Below are positions 1 to 8,960 of a DNA stretch of 60,002 nt, piece by piece. The stretch comes from CAVALG01 sp045576295. Its GTDB lineage: Bacteria > Bacillota > Clostridia > Oscillospirales > Acutalibacteraceae. Below the pieces are notes generated by a model. The model was not told the DNA's origin. It ran no database searches and saw only the letters and a list, made by a program, of their open reading frames with translations. Made by a program: the position numbers and the translations under genes. The stretch spans positions 1-60,002 of the forward strand of contig JAZNGF010000036.1 of the NCBI GenBank assembly GCA_045576295.1, given 5' to 3'. The first letter of the stretch is position 1, and every line of letters begins with the position of its first letter.

Positions 1-49
1 CTGCCGCATTGCGGAAGAATGCGGTTATGAACTTACCGCTGCCGTCGGG
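1..49. repeat. 49-bp direct repeat, left copy, at window edge
   Basis: Bases 1-49 are identical to 466-514. The offset of 465 bp is a multiple of three, so both copies read PDGSGKFITAFFRNAA in the purL frame. The junction lies at a short shared stretch coding for PDG. This fits an assembly loop or chimera at a contig end, or a real tandem duplication that continues outside the window. Confidence 0.9.
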
Positions 50-3000
50 TGAAGTGATACCTTCAATTGCAGCGGCTGAATCGTTGGGGTTGAAGTGTAT
101 GTCGCTTGTGGCGTTGCCGCTTAAATCAACATACTGGGTTGCAATCTGCCCGTTTTCGGCAAGTTTTTTAATAAGCGCTTCATCTGCTAAGAATCTACCC
201 TCGCCGTGTGAAATCGGAACGTTGTAAACATCGCCAACATTTGTAAGCGCGAGCCAGGGCGACTTATTCGATGCAACGCGTGTGCGAACAATGCGCGACT
301 GGTGGCGTCCGATTGTGTTGAACGATAAGGTTGGGCAGTTTTCATCGGTGTCGATAATTTTGCCATAGGGCACTAACCCGAGCTTAATAAGAGCCTGGAA
401 GCCGTTACAAATACCGCACATAAGTCCGTCGCGCTGTTCGAGAAGGTTTGTAACGCCCTCTTTAACTGCCGCATTGCGGAAGAATGCGGTTATGAACTTA
501 CCGCTGCCGTCGGGCTCGTCGCCACCCGAGAAGCCGCCTGGGATAAATATCATTTGAGAATCTTTAAGTGCATCGGCAAACTGCTGGACGCTGCGGCTGA
601 TGCCATCGGATGACAGGTTGTTGATAACCAAAATTTGAGCCTCGGCGCCTGCATCGGTTGCCGCTTTTGCGCTGTCGTATTCGCAGTTGGTGCCGGGGAA
701 CACAGGGATAAGCACGCGCGGTTTTGCAGTTTTAATTGCGGGTGCGCCCCATTCCTTGCACTCGTATGAGAAGTTTTGCGGGTTCACGTTTTTATTTTGA
801 ATATTGCAGCTGTAAACGCTTTCGAGCTTATCTTCATAAATGCCGAGCAGTTCGTTAATGCAAAGCTCTTCAGCGCCATAGGTAATCTTGCCGTTATCGG
901 TAACAGTACCAATAACGTTTTCGCTCGCGTCGCCTTCGATTTCAATTAAGAACGAAGCGTATGAATAGCCGAATAAATCTTCAACCTGAACATCTGTTGA
1001 AAGTTCAGCGCCAAGCCCGTTACCGAACGCCATTTTCATAATAGCCTCGGCCGCGCCGCCCATGCCGGGGGTGTATGCTGACACCGCTTTGCCCGAGCGC
1101 ACAAGCTCGGCTACAGTGCCAAACAGCGCGATAAGCGATGCTGTTTCGGGCAGGCCGTTTTCATCATATTCGGGTTTAAGCCAAACAATCTTGTTGCCTG
1201 CCTTTTTAAATTCAGGCGAGATAATGTTTTTAATTTTTTCGGTTGTAACAGCGAACGAAACAAGTGTTGGCGGAACGTCGAGCTTTTCGAATGTGCCGCT
1301 CATTGAGTCTTTACCGCCGATTGAACCAATTTCGAGTTCCATCTGCGCCTTGAATGCGCCAAGAAGTGCTGCCAGCGGCTTGCCCCAACGCTTGCCGTCT
1401 TTCCCCGGGCGCTCAAAGTATTCTTGGAATGTTAAATAAACATCTTTAAATTCAGCGCCTGATGCGATAAGCTTACAAACCGATTCAACAACTGCAAGGT
1501 ATGCGCCGTGATATGGGCTCTTTTCAGAAATAAAGGGGTTGTAACCGAATGCCATAAGTGAGCAATCATCGGTGTGGCCCTTTTCAACCGAAATTTTCTG
1601 AACCATTGCCTGAATAGGTGTTAACTGGTTCTTACCGCCAAACGGCATAAGCACTGTGCCTGCGCCAATGGTTGAGTCGAAACGCTCTGAAAGGCCGCGT
1701 TTTGAGCAGGTGTTAAGGTCATCTGCAACGGCTTTCATATTATCGGTGAAGCTGCCGCTAACATTCTTTTGGGTGCTTTCGGGTGCGGCAGGGGTGATGG
1801 TTATGTGCTTGCTGGCACCGTTTGAATTTAAGAATTCGCGGCTGATGTCAACAATCTTTTTACCGCGCCAGTTCATAACAAGGCGGGGCTCTTCTGTTAC
1901 AACCGCAACGGGGCAGGCGTTTAAGTTTTCTTCGAGCGCGAGCGCGAGGAATGCGTCAACGTCGCTTTTTTCAACAACAACTGCCATTCTTTCTTGCGAT
2001 TCGCTGATTGCAAGCTCGGTGCCGTCGAGTCCTTCATACTTTTTAGGAACGGCATCAAGGTTAATTTCAAGGCCATCGGCCAATTCTCCAATAGCAACCG
2101 AAACGCCACCTGCGCCAAAGTCGTTACAACGCTTAATCATAAGGGTTGCCTCTTTGTTGCGGAAAAGCCTTTGAAGTTTGCGTTCTTCCGGTGCGTTACC
2201 CTTTTGAACTTCGGCTCCGCAGCTTTCAAGCGACTGCTCGGTGTGAGATTTTGAAGAACCTGTTGCACCACCGCAACCGTCGCGCCCGGTTGCGCCGCCA
2301 AGCAAGATAACAATGTCGCCTGGGGCGGGAACTTCGCGCCTTACGTTTTCAGCAGGTGCTGCGGCAATAACCGCGCCGATTTCCATTCTCTTTGCGGCAT
2401 AGCCGGGGTGATAAATTTCATCAACAATGCCTGTTGCAAGGCCAATTTGGTTACCGTAAGATGAATAACCAGCGGCCGCTGTTGTTACAATCTTCCTTTG
2501 CGGGAGTTTGCCCTTAATGGTTTCGTCAATGGGCTTTAATGGGTCGGCCGCACCTGTTACGCGCATTGCGCCATAAACGTACGAACGGCCTGAAAGCGGG
2601 TCGCGTATTGCGCCGCCAATGCAGGTTGCCGCACCGCCGAACGGTTCAATTTCGGTTGGGTGGTTGTGGGTTTCGTTTTTAAATAAAAGAAGCCAAGGCT
2701 GTTTTTTACCGTCAACCTCAACGTCGATTTTAACGGTGCAGGCGTTGATTTCTTCCGATTCATCTAACTTTTCTAACTTGCCGTTTTCTTTAAGGTGTTT
2801 AACCGCAATGGTTGCAAGGTCCATAAGGCAAATGGGCTTTGTTCTGCCAAGGCTTTTTCTAACGGCAATGTATTCGTCATAAGCTTTTTGCAAAAGTTCG
2901 TCTTCAAACTTTGCGTCGTCGATAACTGTTAAGAAGGTTGTGTGCCTGCAGTGGTCAGACCAATAGGTGTCGATCATTCGAATTTCGGTGATGGTTGGGT

Positions 3001-3613
3001 CGCGCTGTTCTGTTTTGAAGTAATCTTGGCAGAAAGCAACGTCGTCGGCGTCCATTGCAAGGCCGTACTGATCAACAAAATTCTGCAAACCTTCGCGGTC
3101 GAGACCTATAAATCCTTCGAGAGTTTTAACGTCTTCAGGGATATCGTAGTTAATGTTAAGGGTTTCGGGTTTTTCAAGGCTTGCCTCGCGCGATTCAACG
3201 GGGTTGATAACGTATTTTTTGATTTTTTCAACGTCCCCCTCGGTTAAATCGCCTTCAAGAACATAAACCTTTGCCGCGCGAATAAGCGGGCGGTCGCCGC
3301 GCGAGATAATTTGAATGCACTGGCAGGCTGAATCGGCCCTTTGATCGAACTGGCCGGGTAAAAATTCGGTTGCGAAGCAGATGTTTCCGTTTGTTTCAAG
3401 CGTGTCGCTCACAATGTCGAGCTGGGGTTCGGAAAAAACTGTTTTCTTTGAATATTCAAAAAGCTCTTCTGTGATGTTTTCGGCATCATAGCGGTTAATA
3501 ATGCGAAGACCTGTTAAGCCCTTTATGCCAAGAAGTGTTGTTAAATCGGCTTTAAGTGCTGCCGCTTCGCCTGCAAGCTCTTTTCTTTTTTCAACATAAA
3601 CTCTATAAACCAT
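1..3613 (-). CDS. purL: Phosphoribosylformylglycinamidine synthase, C-terminus missing
   Basis: Converts FGAR, glutamine and ATP to FGAM in purine synthesis. It starts at 3613 (MVYRVYVEKR) behind an AGGAGG site and stays open for about 1204 codons to the window edge, so it is the long single-chain form with its glutaminase domain at the C-terminus. The amidotransferase shows its nucleophile in MCGICNGFQ (about 400-423) and the catalytic histidine in ISHGEGRF (about 195-218). At the left edge ITSPDG, which in this family is normally followed by a Gly-Lys-Met-Gly-His-type C-terminus, instead runs into SGKFITAFFRNAA, a copy of residues already used 155 codons earlier. Last gene of the operon, 5 bp after purD. 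Confidence 0.95.
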   Translation of the reverse strand, partial: MVYRVYVEKRKELAGEAAALKADLTTLLGIKGLTGLRIINRYDAENITEELFEYSKKTVFSEPQLDIVSDTLETNGNICFATEFLPGQFDQRADSACQCIQIISRGDRPLIRAAKVYVLEGDLTEGDVEKIKKYVINPVESREASLEKPETLNINYDIPEDVKTLEGFIGLDREGLQNFVDQYGLAMDADDVAFCQDYFKTEQRDPTITEIRMIDTYWSDHCRHTTFLTVIDDAKFEDELLQKAYDEYIAVRKSLGRTKPICLMDLATIAVKHLKENGKLEKLDESEEINACTVKIDVEVDGKKQPWLLLFKNETHNHPTEIEPFGGAATCIGGAIRDPLSGRSYVYGAMRVTGAADPLKPIDETIKGKLPQRKIVTTAAAGYSSYGNQIGLATGIVDEIYHPGYAAKRMEIGAVIAAAPAENVRREVPAPGDIVILLGGATGRDGCGGATGSSKSHTEQSLESCGAEVQKGNAPEERKLQRLFRNKEATLMIKRCNDFGAGGVSVAIGELADGLEINLDAVPKKYEGLDGTELAISESQERMAVVVEKSDVDAFLALALEENLNACPVAVVTEEPRLVMNWRGKKIVDISREFLNSNGASKHITITPAAPESTQKNVSGSFTDNMKAVADDLNTCSKRGLSERFDSTIGAGTVLMPFGGKNQLTPIQAMVQKISVEKGHTDDCSLMAFGYNPFISEKSPYHGAYLAVVESVCKLIASGAEFKDVYLTFQEYFERPGKDGKRWGKPLAALLGAFKAQMELEIGSIGGKDSMSGTFEKLDVPPTLVSFAVTTEKIKNIISPEFKKAGNKIVWLKPEYDENGLPETASLIALFGTVAELVRSGKAVSAYTPGMGGAAEAIMKMAFGNGLGAELSTDVQVEDLFGYSYASFLIEIEGDASENVIGTVTDNGKITYGAEELCINELLGIYEDKLESVYSCNIQNKNVNPQNFSYECKEWGAPAIKTAKPRVLIPVFPGTNCEYDSAKAATDAGAEAQILVINNLSSDGISRSVQQFADALKDSQMIFIPGGFSGGDEPDGSGKFITAFFRNAAVKEGVTNLLEQRDGLMCGICNGFQALIKLGLVPYGKIIDTDENCPTLSFNTIGRHQSRIVRTRVASNKSPWLALTNVGDVYNVPISHGEGRFLADEALIKKLAENGQIATQYVDLSGNATSDIHFNPNDSAAAIEGITSPDGSGKFITAFFRNAA
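466..514. repeat. 49-bp direct repeat, internal copy
   Basis: Second copy of the 49-bp sequence. Here it is in its expected place in the PurL glutaminase domain, between the GGFSGGDE motif and the MCGICNGFQ nucleophile motif, so this is presumably the original copy. Confidence 0.9.
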
Positions 3614-3618
3614 AAGGC

Positions 3619-4887
3619 CTATTCCTCCTTTGCTTTTAAGGCGCGTGCGCCAATGTCGTTTCTGTAATATGCGTTTTCGAATGTAACGTTTTTAACCTTG
3701 TTATAGGCCGATTTTATTGCATCTTCTAAACTGCTTTCAACTGCAGTAACACCAAGAACCCTGCCGCCGGATGTTACAAGGCGTTCGCCCTCGAGAGCCG
3801 CACCTGCAACGAAAACTGAATCGGCAATATCTTGGGGTATGGTGATTTCAAAGCCTTTTTTATAGCTTTCAGGGTATCCGGCTGATGCCATAACAACGCA
3901 GCAAGCGTTGGCATTTTTAAACTTAACTTCCGTTTCAGCAAGTGTTCCGTTTGTAACCGCTTGCATCACGGTTAAAAGGTCGCTTTCAAGCAGCGGGAGC
4001 ACAACCTGAGTTTCAGGGTCGCCAAAACGGCAGTTGTATTCAATAACCTTGGGGCCGTTTTGGGTGAGCATTAGCCCAAAATAAAGGCAACCTTTAAAGG
4101 TTCTGCCCTCGGCGTTCATTGCGTTTATTGTGGGCAGGAATATTTTTTCCATGCATTCGGCGGCAATGTTTTCGGTGTAATAGGGGTTTGGCGCCACAGT
4201 TCCCATGCCGCCTGTGTTAAGCCCTGTGTCGTTGTCGCCTGCACGCTTGTGGTCCATTGATGAAACCATTGGAACAACAGTTTTACCATCGGTGAATGAA
4301 AGCACCGAAACTTCGGGCCCCACCAAAAACTCTTCAATTACAATGCGGTTGCCGCTGTTTCCGAACTTTTTATCAAGCATCATTTCAGTAACGGCCAGCT
4401 TTGCGTCTTCCCTTGTTTCGGCAATTATAACGCCTTTGCCAAGCGCCAAGCCATCAGCCTTAATAACGGTTGGAATGGGCGCGGTTTCAAGGTATTCGAG
4501 CGCCGCGTTAGCATCGGTAAACACCTCGTAACTTGCGGTTGGAATACCGTATTTTTTCATTAAATCTTTCGAGAAAACCTTGCTGCTTTCAATTATTGCG
4601 GCATTCGCTTTTGGGCCAAAGCAGGGAATGCCTTTATCTTCAAGCAGGTCAACACAGCCAAGCGCCAACGGGTCGTCGGGCGCAACCACTGCGTAATCAA
4701 TCTTTTCGCTTTCGGCAAATTCCGCAATTTTTTCAACGTCTTTAGCGTCAATGTTAACGCAACGCGCGTCAGCCGCTATTCCGCCGTTACCGGGAACCGC
4801 GATGATTTCGGTTATATCGGTATTTTCTTTTAATTTTTTTATAATGGCGTGCTCTCTTCCGCCCCCGCCGACAACCAGTATTTTCAT
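3619..4887 (-). CDS. purD: Phosphoribosylamine-glycine ligase (GAR synthetase)
   Basis: Ligates glycine to phosphoribosylamine with ATP, the second step of purine synthesis. The 422-residue product has the family length. It begins MKILVVGGGGREHAI, the N-terminal nucleotide-fold signature of PurD, and has the ATP-grasp motifs KADGLALGKGV (about residues 143-153), NTGGMGTVAPNP (about 225-236) and YNCRFGDPETQ (about 284-294). It lies between glyA and purL, all on the minus strand; the 74 bp before its start contain a strong stem-loop. Confidence 0.97.
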   Translation of the reverse strand: MKILVVGGGGREHAIIKKLKENTDITEIIAVPGNGGIAADARCVNIDAKDVEKIAEFAESEKIDYAVVAPDDPLALGCVDLLEDKGIPCFGPKANAAIIESSKVFSKDLMKKYGIPTASYEVFTDANAALEYLETAPIPTVIKADGLALGKGVIIAETREDAKLAVTEMMLDKKFGNSGNRIVIEEFLVGPEVSVLSFTDGKTVVPMVSSMDHKRAGDNDTGLNTGGMGTVAPNPYYTENIAAECMEKIFLPTINAMNAEGRTFKGCLYFGLMLTQNGPKVIEYNCRFGDPETQVVLPLLESDLLTVMQAVTNGTLAETEVKFKNANACCVVMASAGYPESYKKGFEITIPQDIADSVFVAGAALEGERLVTSGGRVLGVTAVESSLEDAIKSAYNKVKNVTFENAYYRNDIGARALKAKEE

Positions 4888-4924
4888 TGTAATCTCCCTT
4901 AAATATATCTTTTTACATAGTCCT

Positions 4925-4951
4925 GCCCGGTGTACCTTTAGTGCACCGGGC
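4925..4951. other. Stem-loop between glyA and purD
   Basis: An 11-bp stem, GCCCGGTGTAC paired with GTGCACCGGGC, closes on a 5-base loop. In the direction of the operon no T-run follows, so it is not a clear terminator. A processing or mRNA-stability element between two operon genes is the likeliest reading. Confidence 0.45.
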
Positions 4952-4961
4952 GCTGTTTTTA

Positions 4962-6203
4962 TTATTCGCCGTAGATGGGGAACTGTGCGCAGAGTGCCTG
5001 AACCTCTTCGGTTACGCGCTCGCGGTTGCCCTCGAAATCGTTAATAATATCGCTGATCCAGCCTGCAATGAGCTTCATTTCGGGCTCTTTAAAGCCGCGT
5101 GAAGTGACTGCAGGTGTGCCAATGCGAAGTCCGCTTGTTACAAACGGGCTTTGAGGATCGTTCGGGATTGTGTTTTTGTTAGCTGTGATGTGAACTTCAT
5201 CTAAATAATGCTCAAGGTCTTTACCTGTAAGGCCTGTATCCCTAAGGTCGAGGGTCATAAGGTGGTTATCGGTTCCGCCTGAAACGATTTTAACACCGCG
5301 AGCTTTAAGTTCTTCGCAAAGAACAGCGGCATTTTTAACAATCTGCTCTTGGTATGCCTTAAATTCATCGGTCATAGCTTCGCCAAGGGCCACTGCCTTA
5401 GCGGCAATAATGTGCATAAGCGGGCCGCCCTGTGTGCCGGGGAAGATAGCCTTGTCGATCTGCTTTGCGAGTTCTTCCTTGCAAAGAATCATACCGCCTC
5501 TCGGTCCTCTAAGTGTTTTGTGGGTGGTTGTTGTAACAACGTCGGCATAAGGCACGGGTGACGGGTGAGCGCCTGCAGCTATAAGGCCCGCAATGTGAGC
5601 CATATCAACCATTAAATATGCGCCAACCTTGTCGGCAATTTCGCGGCAACGAGCAAAGTCGATTACTCTTGAATATGCGCTGGCACCTACAACAATGAGT
5701 TTGGGCTGGCAGTCGAGAGCGATGCGCTCCATTTCGTCGTAATCAATAACTTGGGTGTCTTTGTTAACACCATAAGGAACAATGTTGAAATATTTACCCG
5801 AAATGTTAACGGGTGAGCCGTGTGATAAGTGGCCGCCTTCTGAAAGGTTCATACCCATAACGGTGTCGCCCGGGTTTAAAAGTGCAAAGAATACTGCAAG
5901 GTTAGCGTTAGCGCCCGAATGAGGCTGAACGTTAGCGTGGTCTGCGCCGAAGAGCTTTTTAGCTCTCTCGCGGGCAATGTCTTCAACAACGTCAACGCAC
6001 TGGCAACCGCCATAGTAACGCTTTGAGGGGTAACCTTCGGCATATTTGTTAGTAAGAACGCCGCCTGCTGCCAATAAAACAGCCTTTGAAACAATGTTTT
6101 CAGATGCTATAAGCTCAATATTGTGCTGTTGCCTTTGAAGTTCTTTGTCGCAGGCAGAGGCAACCTCGGTATCGTAGTTTTTTAATTCGTCGAAAAAGTT
6201 CAT
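4962..6203 (-). CDS. glyA: Serine hydroxymethyltransferase
   Basis: PLP enzyme that interconverts serine + THF with glycine + 5,10-methylene-THF, supplying both glycine for PurD and one-carbon units for PurN and the AICAR transformylase encoded beside it. The 413-residue length is typical. Visible motifs are IELIASENIVS near residue 31, YAEGYPSKRYYGG, and the PLP-lysine motif TTTTHKTLRGPRGG at about residues 223-236. It sits inside the purine operon 33 bp after the transformylase gene. This is logical under a ZTP riboswitch, since ZTP signals 10-formyl-THF shortage. Confidence 0.97.
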   Translation of the reverse strand: MNFFDELKNYDTEVASACDKELQRQQHNIELIASENIVSKAVLLAAGGVLTNKYAEGYPSKRYYGGCQCVDVVEDIARERAKKLFGADHANVQPHSGANANLAVFFALLNPGDTVMGMNLSEGGHLSHGSPVNISGKYFNIVPYGVNKDTQVIDYDEMERIALDCQPKLIVVGASAYSRVIDFARCREIADKVGAYLMVDMAHIAGLIAAGAHPSPVPYADVVTTTTHKTLRGPRGGMILCKEELAKQIDKAIFPGTQGGPLMHIIAAKAVALGEAMTDEFKAYQEQIVKNAAVLCEELKARGVKIVSGGTDNHLMTLDLRDTGLTGKDLEHYLDEVHITANKNTIPNDPQSPFVTSGLRIGTPAVTSRGFKEPEMKLIAGWISDIINDFEGNRERVTEEVQALCAQFPIYGE

Positions 6204-6236
6204 TTTAATTCTCCTTAAAATTGAATTTTTTGTATT

Positions 6237-7421
6237 TTAATGGTGGAACAATCTCATTCCGGTGAATGCCATTGCCATGCCGTATTTATCGCAGCATTCA
6301 ATAACAACATCATCGCGGATAGAGCCGCCCGGCTCTGCAATATATTTAACGCCGCTCTTATAAGCTCTTTCAATGTTATCGCTAAAGGGGAAGAACGCGT
6401 CAGAGCCAAGGGCAACACCGTCGATACTGTCGAGGTATTCTTTAATCTCGGCGTCGGTAAGCGGTTCGGGTTTTGTGGTGAAATACTTCTGCCAGTTGCC
6501 GTCGGCGCAAACGTCTTCTTCATTGCGGTTGATGTAACCGTCGATAACGTTGTCTCTATCGGGGCGGCCAAGGGTATCTTTAAACGGAAGGTTTAAAACC
6601 TTGTCGTGCTGGCGTAGGAACCAAGTGTCGGCCTTGCTGCCGGCAAGGCGTGTGCAGTGAATTCTTGATTGCTGGCCTGCGCCAACGCCGATTGCCTGCC
6701 CGTCAACTGCGTAGCAAACCGAGTTCGACTGGGTGTATTTTAATGTGATAAGCGCGATAATAAGGTCGCGAACGGCAGTTTCGGGAAGCTCTTTGTTGCT
6801 TGTAACAAGGTTTGAAAGAAGCTCGCGGTTAATTTCAAAGTTGTTTCTTCCCTGCTCGAAGGTGATGCCGTAAACCTGCTTGCGCTCGATTTCTTGCGGA
6901 ACATAGTCAGGGCTTATTTTAACAATGTTATATCCGCCCTTACGCTTTGATTTTAAAATTTCAGGCGCTTCGGGTTCATAGCCCGGGGCAATAACCCCGT
7001 CAGACACTTCGCGCTGAATAAGGCGGGCTGTTGTAACGTCGCAAACGTCAGATAATGCAACCCAGTCGCCAAATGAACACATTCTGTCGGTGCCGCGGGC
7101 CCTGGCATAAGCGCAGGCAAGGGGTGAATCATCAAGCCCTTCAATATCATCAACAAAGCAGGCCTTTTTTAGTTTTTCGGGGAGCGGAATGCCAACCGCA
7201 GCCGAGGTTGGGCTAACGTGCTTAAATGATGTTACCGCAGGAAGCCCTAAAGCCTCTTTAAGTTCTTTTACAAGCTGCCAAGAGTTAAACGCATCAAGAA
7301 AATTGATGTAACCCGGGCGGCCGTTTAAAATTTCAATCGGCAGGTCATCGCCGTTTGCCATAAATATTTTCGAAGGCTTTTGGTTGGGGTTGCAACCGTA
7401 TTTTAATTCGAATTCTTTCAT
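6237..7421 (-). CDS. Stand-alone AICAR transformylase (PurH transformylase domain only)
   Basis: Transfers the formyl group of 10-formyl-THF to AICAR to make FAICAR. About 394 residues correspond to the C-terminal domain of bifunctional PurH, with no IMP cyclohydrolase domain in front. The substrate motif KHVSPTSAAVG lies near residues 66-76, and the protein ends MAMAFTGMRLFHH, the usual PurH C-terminus. Three ATGs compete (7433, 7424, 7421); 7421 is preferred because GGAG lies 6 bp before it. The missing cyclohydrolase is encoded by the gene just upstream. Confidence 0.9.
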   Translation of the reverse strand: MKEFELKYGCNPNQKPSKIFMANGDDLPIEILNGRPGYINFLDAFNSWQLVKELKEALGLPAVTSFKHVSPTSAAVGIPLPEKLKKACFVDDIEGLDDSPLACAYARARGTDRMCSFGDWVALSDVCDVTTARLIQREVSDGVIAPGYEPEAPEILKSKRKGGYNIVKISPDYVPQEIERKQVYGITFEQGRNNFEINRELLSNLVTSNKELPETAVRDLIIALITLKYTQSNSVCYAVDGQAIGVGAGQQSRIHCTRLAGSKADTWFLRQHDKVLNLPFKDTLGRPDRDNVIDGYINRNEEDVCADGNWQKYFTTKPEPLTDAEIKEYLDSIDGVALGSDAFFPFSDNIERAYKSGVKYIAEPGGSIRDDVVIECCDKYGMAMAFTGMRLFHH

Positions 7422-7576
7422 CATAATCTCCATTCCGCCGCTAAAATATTAAGCGCAAATTGTAAAGTGAAAATCTCCTTAGCGGCAGGTGGAGATTTTC
7501 GCCGGGTGCTGTGGCGCAAGTGGCGCAAACAGCACGGCATTTAAATTGGTGTTAACGCGAATTTTCGCGTTTAACC
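7422..7576. other. Hairpin-rich spacer between purO and the transformylase gene
   Basis: This 155-bp gap inside the purine operon holds three inverted repeats in a row: AAAATCTCC with GGAGATTTT, GTGCTGT with ACAGCAC, and GTTAACGCGAA with TTCGCGTTTAAC. No ORF is seen and none of the hairpins ends in a clear T-run in the operon direction. They may tune expression or mRNA stability. Confidence 0.5.
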
Positions 7577-8293
7577 TCAGTTTTTGTTTATAAGCCTGTT
7601 TTCTTCTTCGCCTGTTGCTAAATCGGTGTATCTAACATAAAGCGAAATTTTATTGTCAGCATCAAGCGCATCCCAAAGTGATGAGGTGAAAGCGTCGATG
7701 TCGTTCGGGATGTTAACGCGCTCGGGCTCGCCTTGGAATGTTGGGATCGGGTTGCCATCGCACACATAGGTGTGAATAAAGTGGCCAAGGCCGTTTAAGG
7801 GCGCATACTTAAAGGTGTAGCGGTTGCAGGCTGTGCCTTCAGCATCGGCACTTTTTAAAATGCTCATCTGATAGCTAAAGTCGCCATCGGCGAATGTGAG
7901 CATACCGCTGATTCTGGGTGTTAGGTTTGGTGCATCGGGTTCAAACTCTCTTGCTTCAAGCGCAGTGGTGAAGCATTTGCCATCGCGAAGCCCTTCGTAA
8001 ATTGTATCGGTTTGGTCGCCGTTTGTAACAATTAAGTTGTTTTCGAACTTTCTAATAGCGGCATAGATTATTAAGCTTGGGTCTTCAACCTTTGAAGCGT
8101 CAAACGGTTCGGTGAAAACCGCGCCGTCGCGCTCGGTGAAAACGCGGTTGCGGCTGTTTGCGCTGCGGCCCATAATGAAATACGCGCTCACTGCCTTTGT
8201 GCCGTCTTCGCTTTTGCCAATAACAATGCCCCTGCCAACGTATGAGTTGCCCTCAATGCGATTGGCAATATCCTTGGTTTCGTAAACGTTCAT
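7577..8293 (-). CDS. purO: IMP cyclohydrolase, PurO type
   Basis: Closes the ring of FAICAR to give IMP, the last step of purine synthesis. The 238-residue protein begins NVYETKDIANRIEGNSYVGRGI and contains YFIMGRSANSRNRVF (about 38-52), features I recognise from the PurO/IMP_cyclohyd family first described in archaea and also found in some Clostridia. It is unrelated to the PurH cyclohydrolase domain. It lies directly between purN (start and stop abut) and the stand-alone transformylase gene, so the two single-function proteins together replace bifunctional PurH. The family call is from memory of motifs. Confidence 0.85.
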   Translation of the reverse strand: MNVYETKDIANRIEGNSYVGRGIVIGKSEDGTKAVSAYFIMGRSANSRNRVFTERDGAVFTEPFDASKVEDPSLIIYAAIRKFENNLIVTNGDQTDTIYEGLRDGKCFTTALEAREFEPDAPNLTPRISGMLTFADGDFSYQMSILKSADAEGTACNRYTFKYAPLNGLGHFIHTYVCDGNPIPTFQGEPERVNIPNDIDAFTSSLWDALDADNKISLYVRYTDLATGEEENRLINKN

Positions 8294-8914
8294 TTATTTT
8301 TCCTCCGTATTCAGCATTTGTTTGCTTATTTTTTCGGCCGCGGCAGGAAGCAACTTCCATTCGGCCAGCCGCATTACTCTTTTTTGAAGTGTTTCGGGGG
8401 TGTCATCTTCGCGGACGCTTACCGCCTTTTGGGCAATTATCTCGCCGCCATCAGGGATTTCGTTAACAAAGTGCACGGTTGCTCCCGTAACCTTAACGCC
8501 TTTTTTTAGCGCCGCTTCGTGAACGCGAAGCCCGTAGAACCCTTCGCCGCAAAATGCAGGAATTAGCGACGGGTGAACGTTAATAATTCTTCTTTCAAAT
8601 TTCTTTGTGAAGTTTTCGCTTAAAATGCACATAAACCCTGCAAGAATTATAAGCCCAATTCCGCGTTCTTCTAAAAGCGAAATAATTTTGCTTTCAAACT
8701 CTTGTTGCGAGCCGCACTGCTTTTTCGAAACAACTGCGGTTTCAATCCCTGCGCGGCTTGCGCGTTTTAATGCATAAGCGCCCTCGTTATTCGAAATAAC
8801 AAGGCGTATGGTGCCGCTCGTTATAACGCCCTTTTTTTCGGCGTTTATAAGGGCTTGAAGGTTTGTTCCCCCGCCCGAAACGAGCACCGCTATATTAGTT
8901 TTTGCCCCATTCAT
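8294..8914 (-). CDS. purN: Phosphoribosylglycinamide formyltransferase
   Basis: Formylates GAR with 10-formyl-THF. The 206-residue length is normal. Seen are IAVLVSGGGTNLQAL at the N-terminus, the active-site stretch RRIINVHPSLIPAF (about 108-121, with catalytic Asn and His) and VHFVNEIPDGGEII (about 146-159, with the conserved Asp before GG). The purO start follows its stop without a gap. This is the folate-dependent route, matching glyA in the same operon. Confidence 0.96.
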   Translation of the reverse strand: MNGAKTNIAVLVSGGGTNLQALINAEKKGVITSGTIRLVISNNEGAYALKRASRAGIETAVVSKKQCGSQQEFESKIISLLEERGIGLIILAGFMCILSENFTKKFERRIINVHPSLIPAFCGEGFYGLRVHEAALKKGVKVTGATVHFVNEIPDGGEIIAQKAVSVREDDTPETLQKRVMRLAEWKLLPAAAEKISKQMLNTEEK

Positions 8915-8960
8915 ATTTTACCCCCAAGCGCTTTCGCGAAATCATTTCGGCGCTAAACGC

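Noticed and set aside
1062..2254. Plus-strand ORFs of 86-172 codons across purL.
   Set aside because: All lie antisense within the conserved purL frame and have no ribosome sites or recognisable domains.
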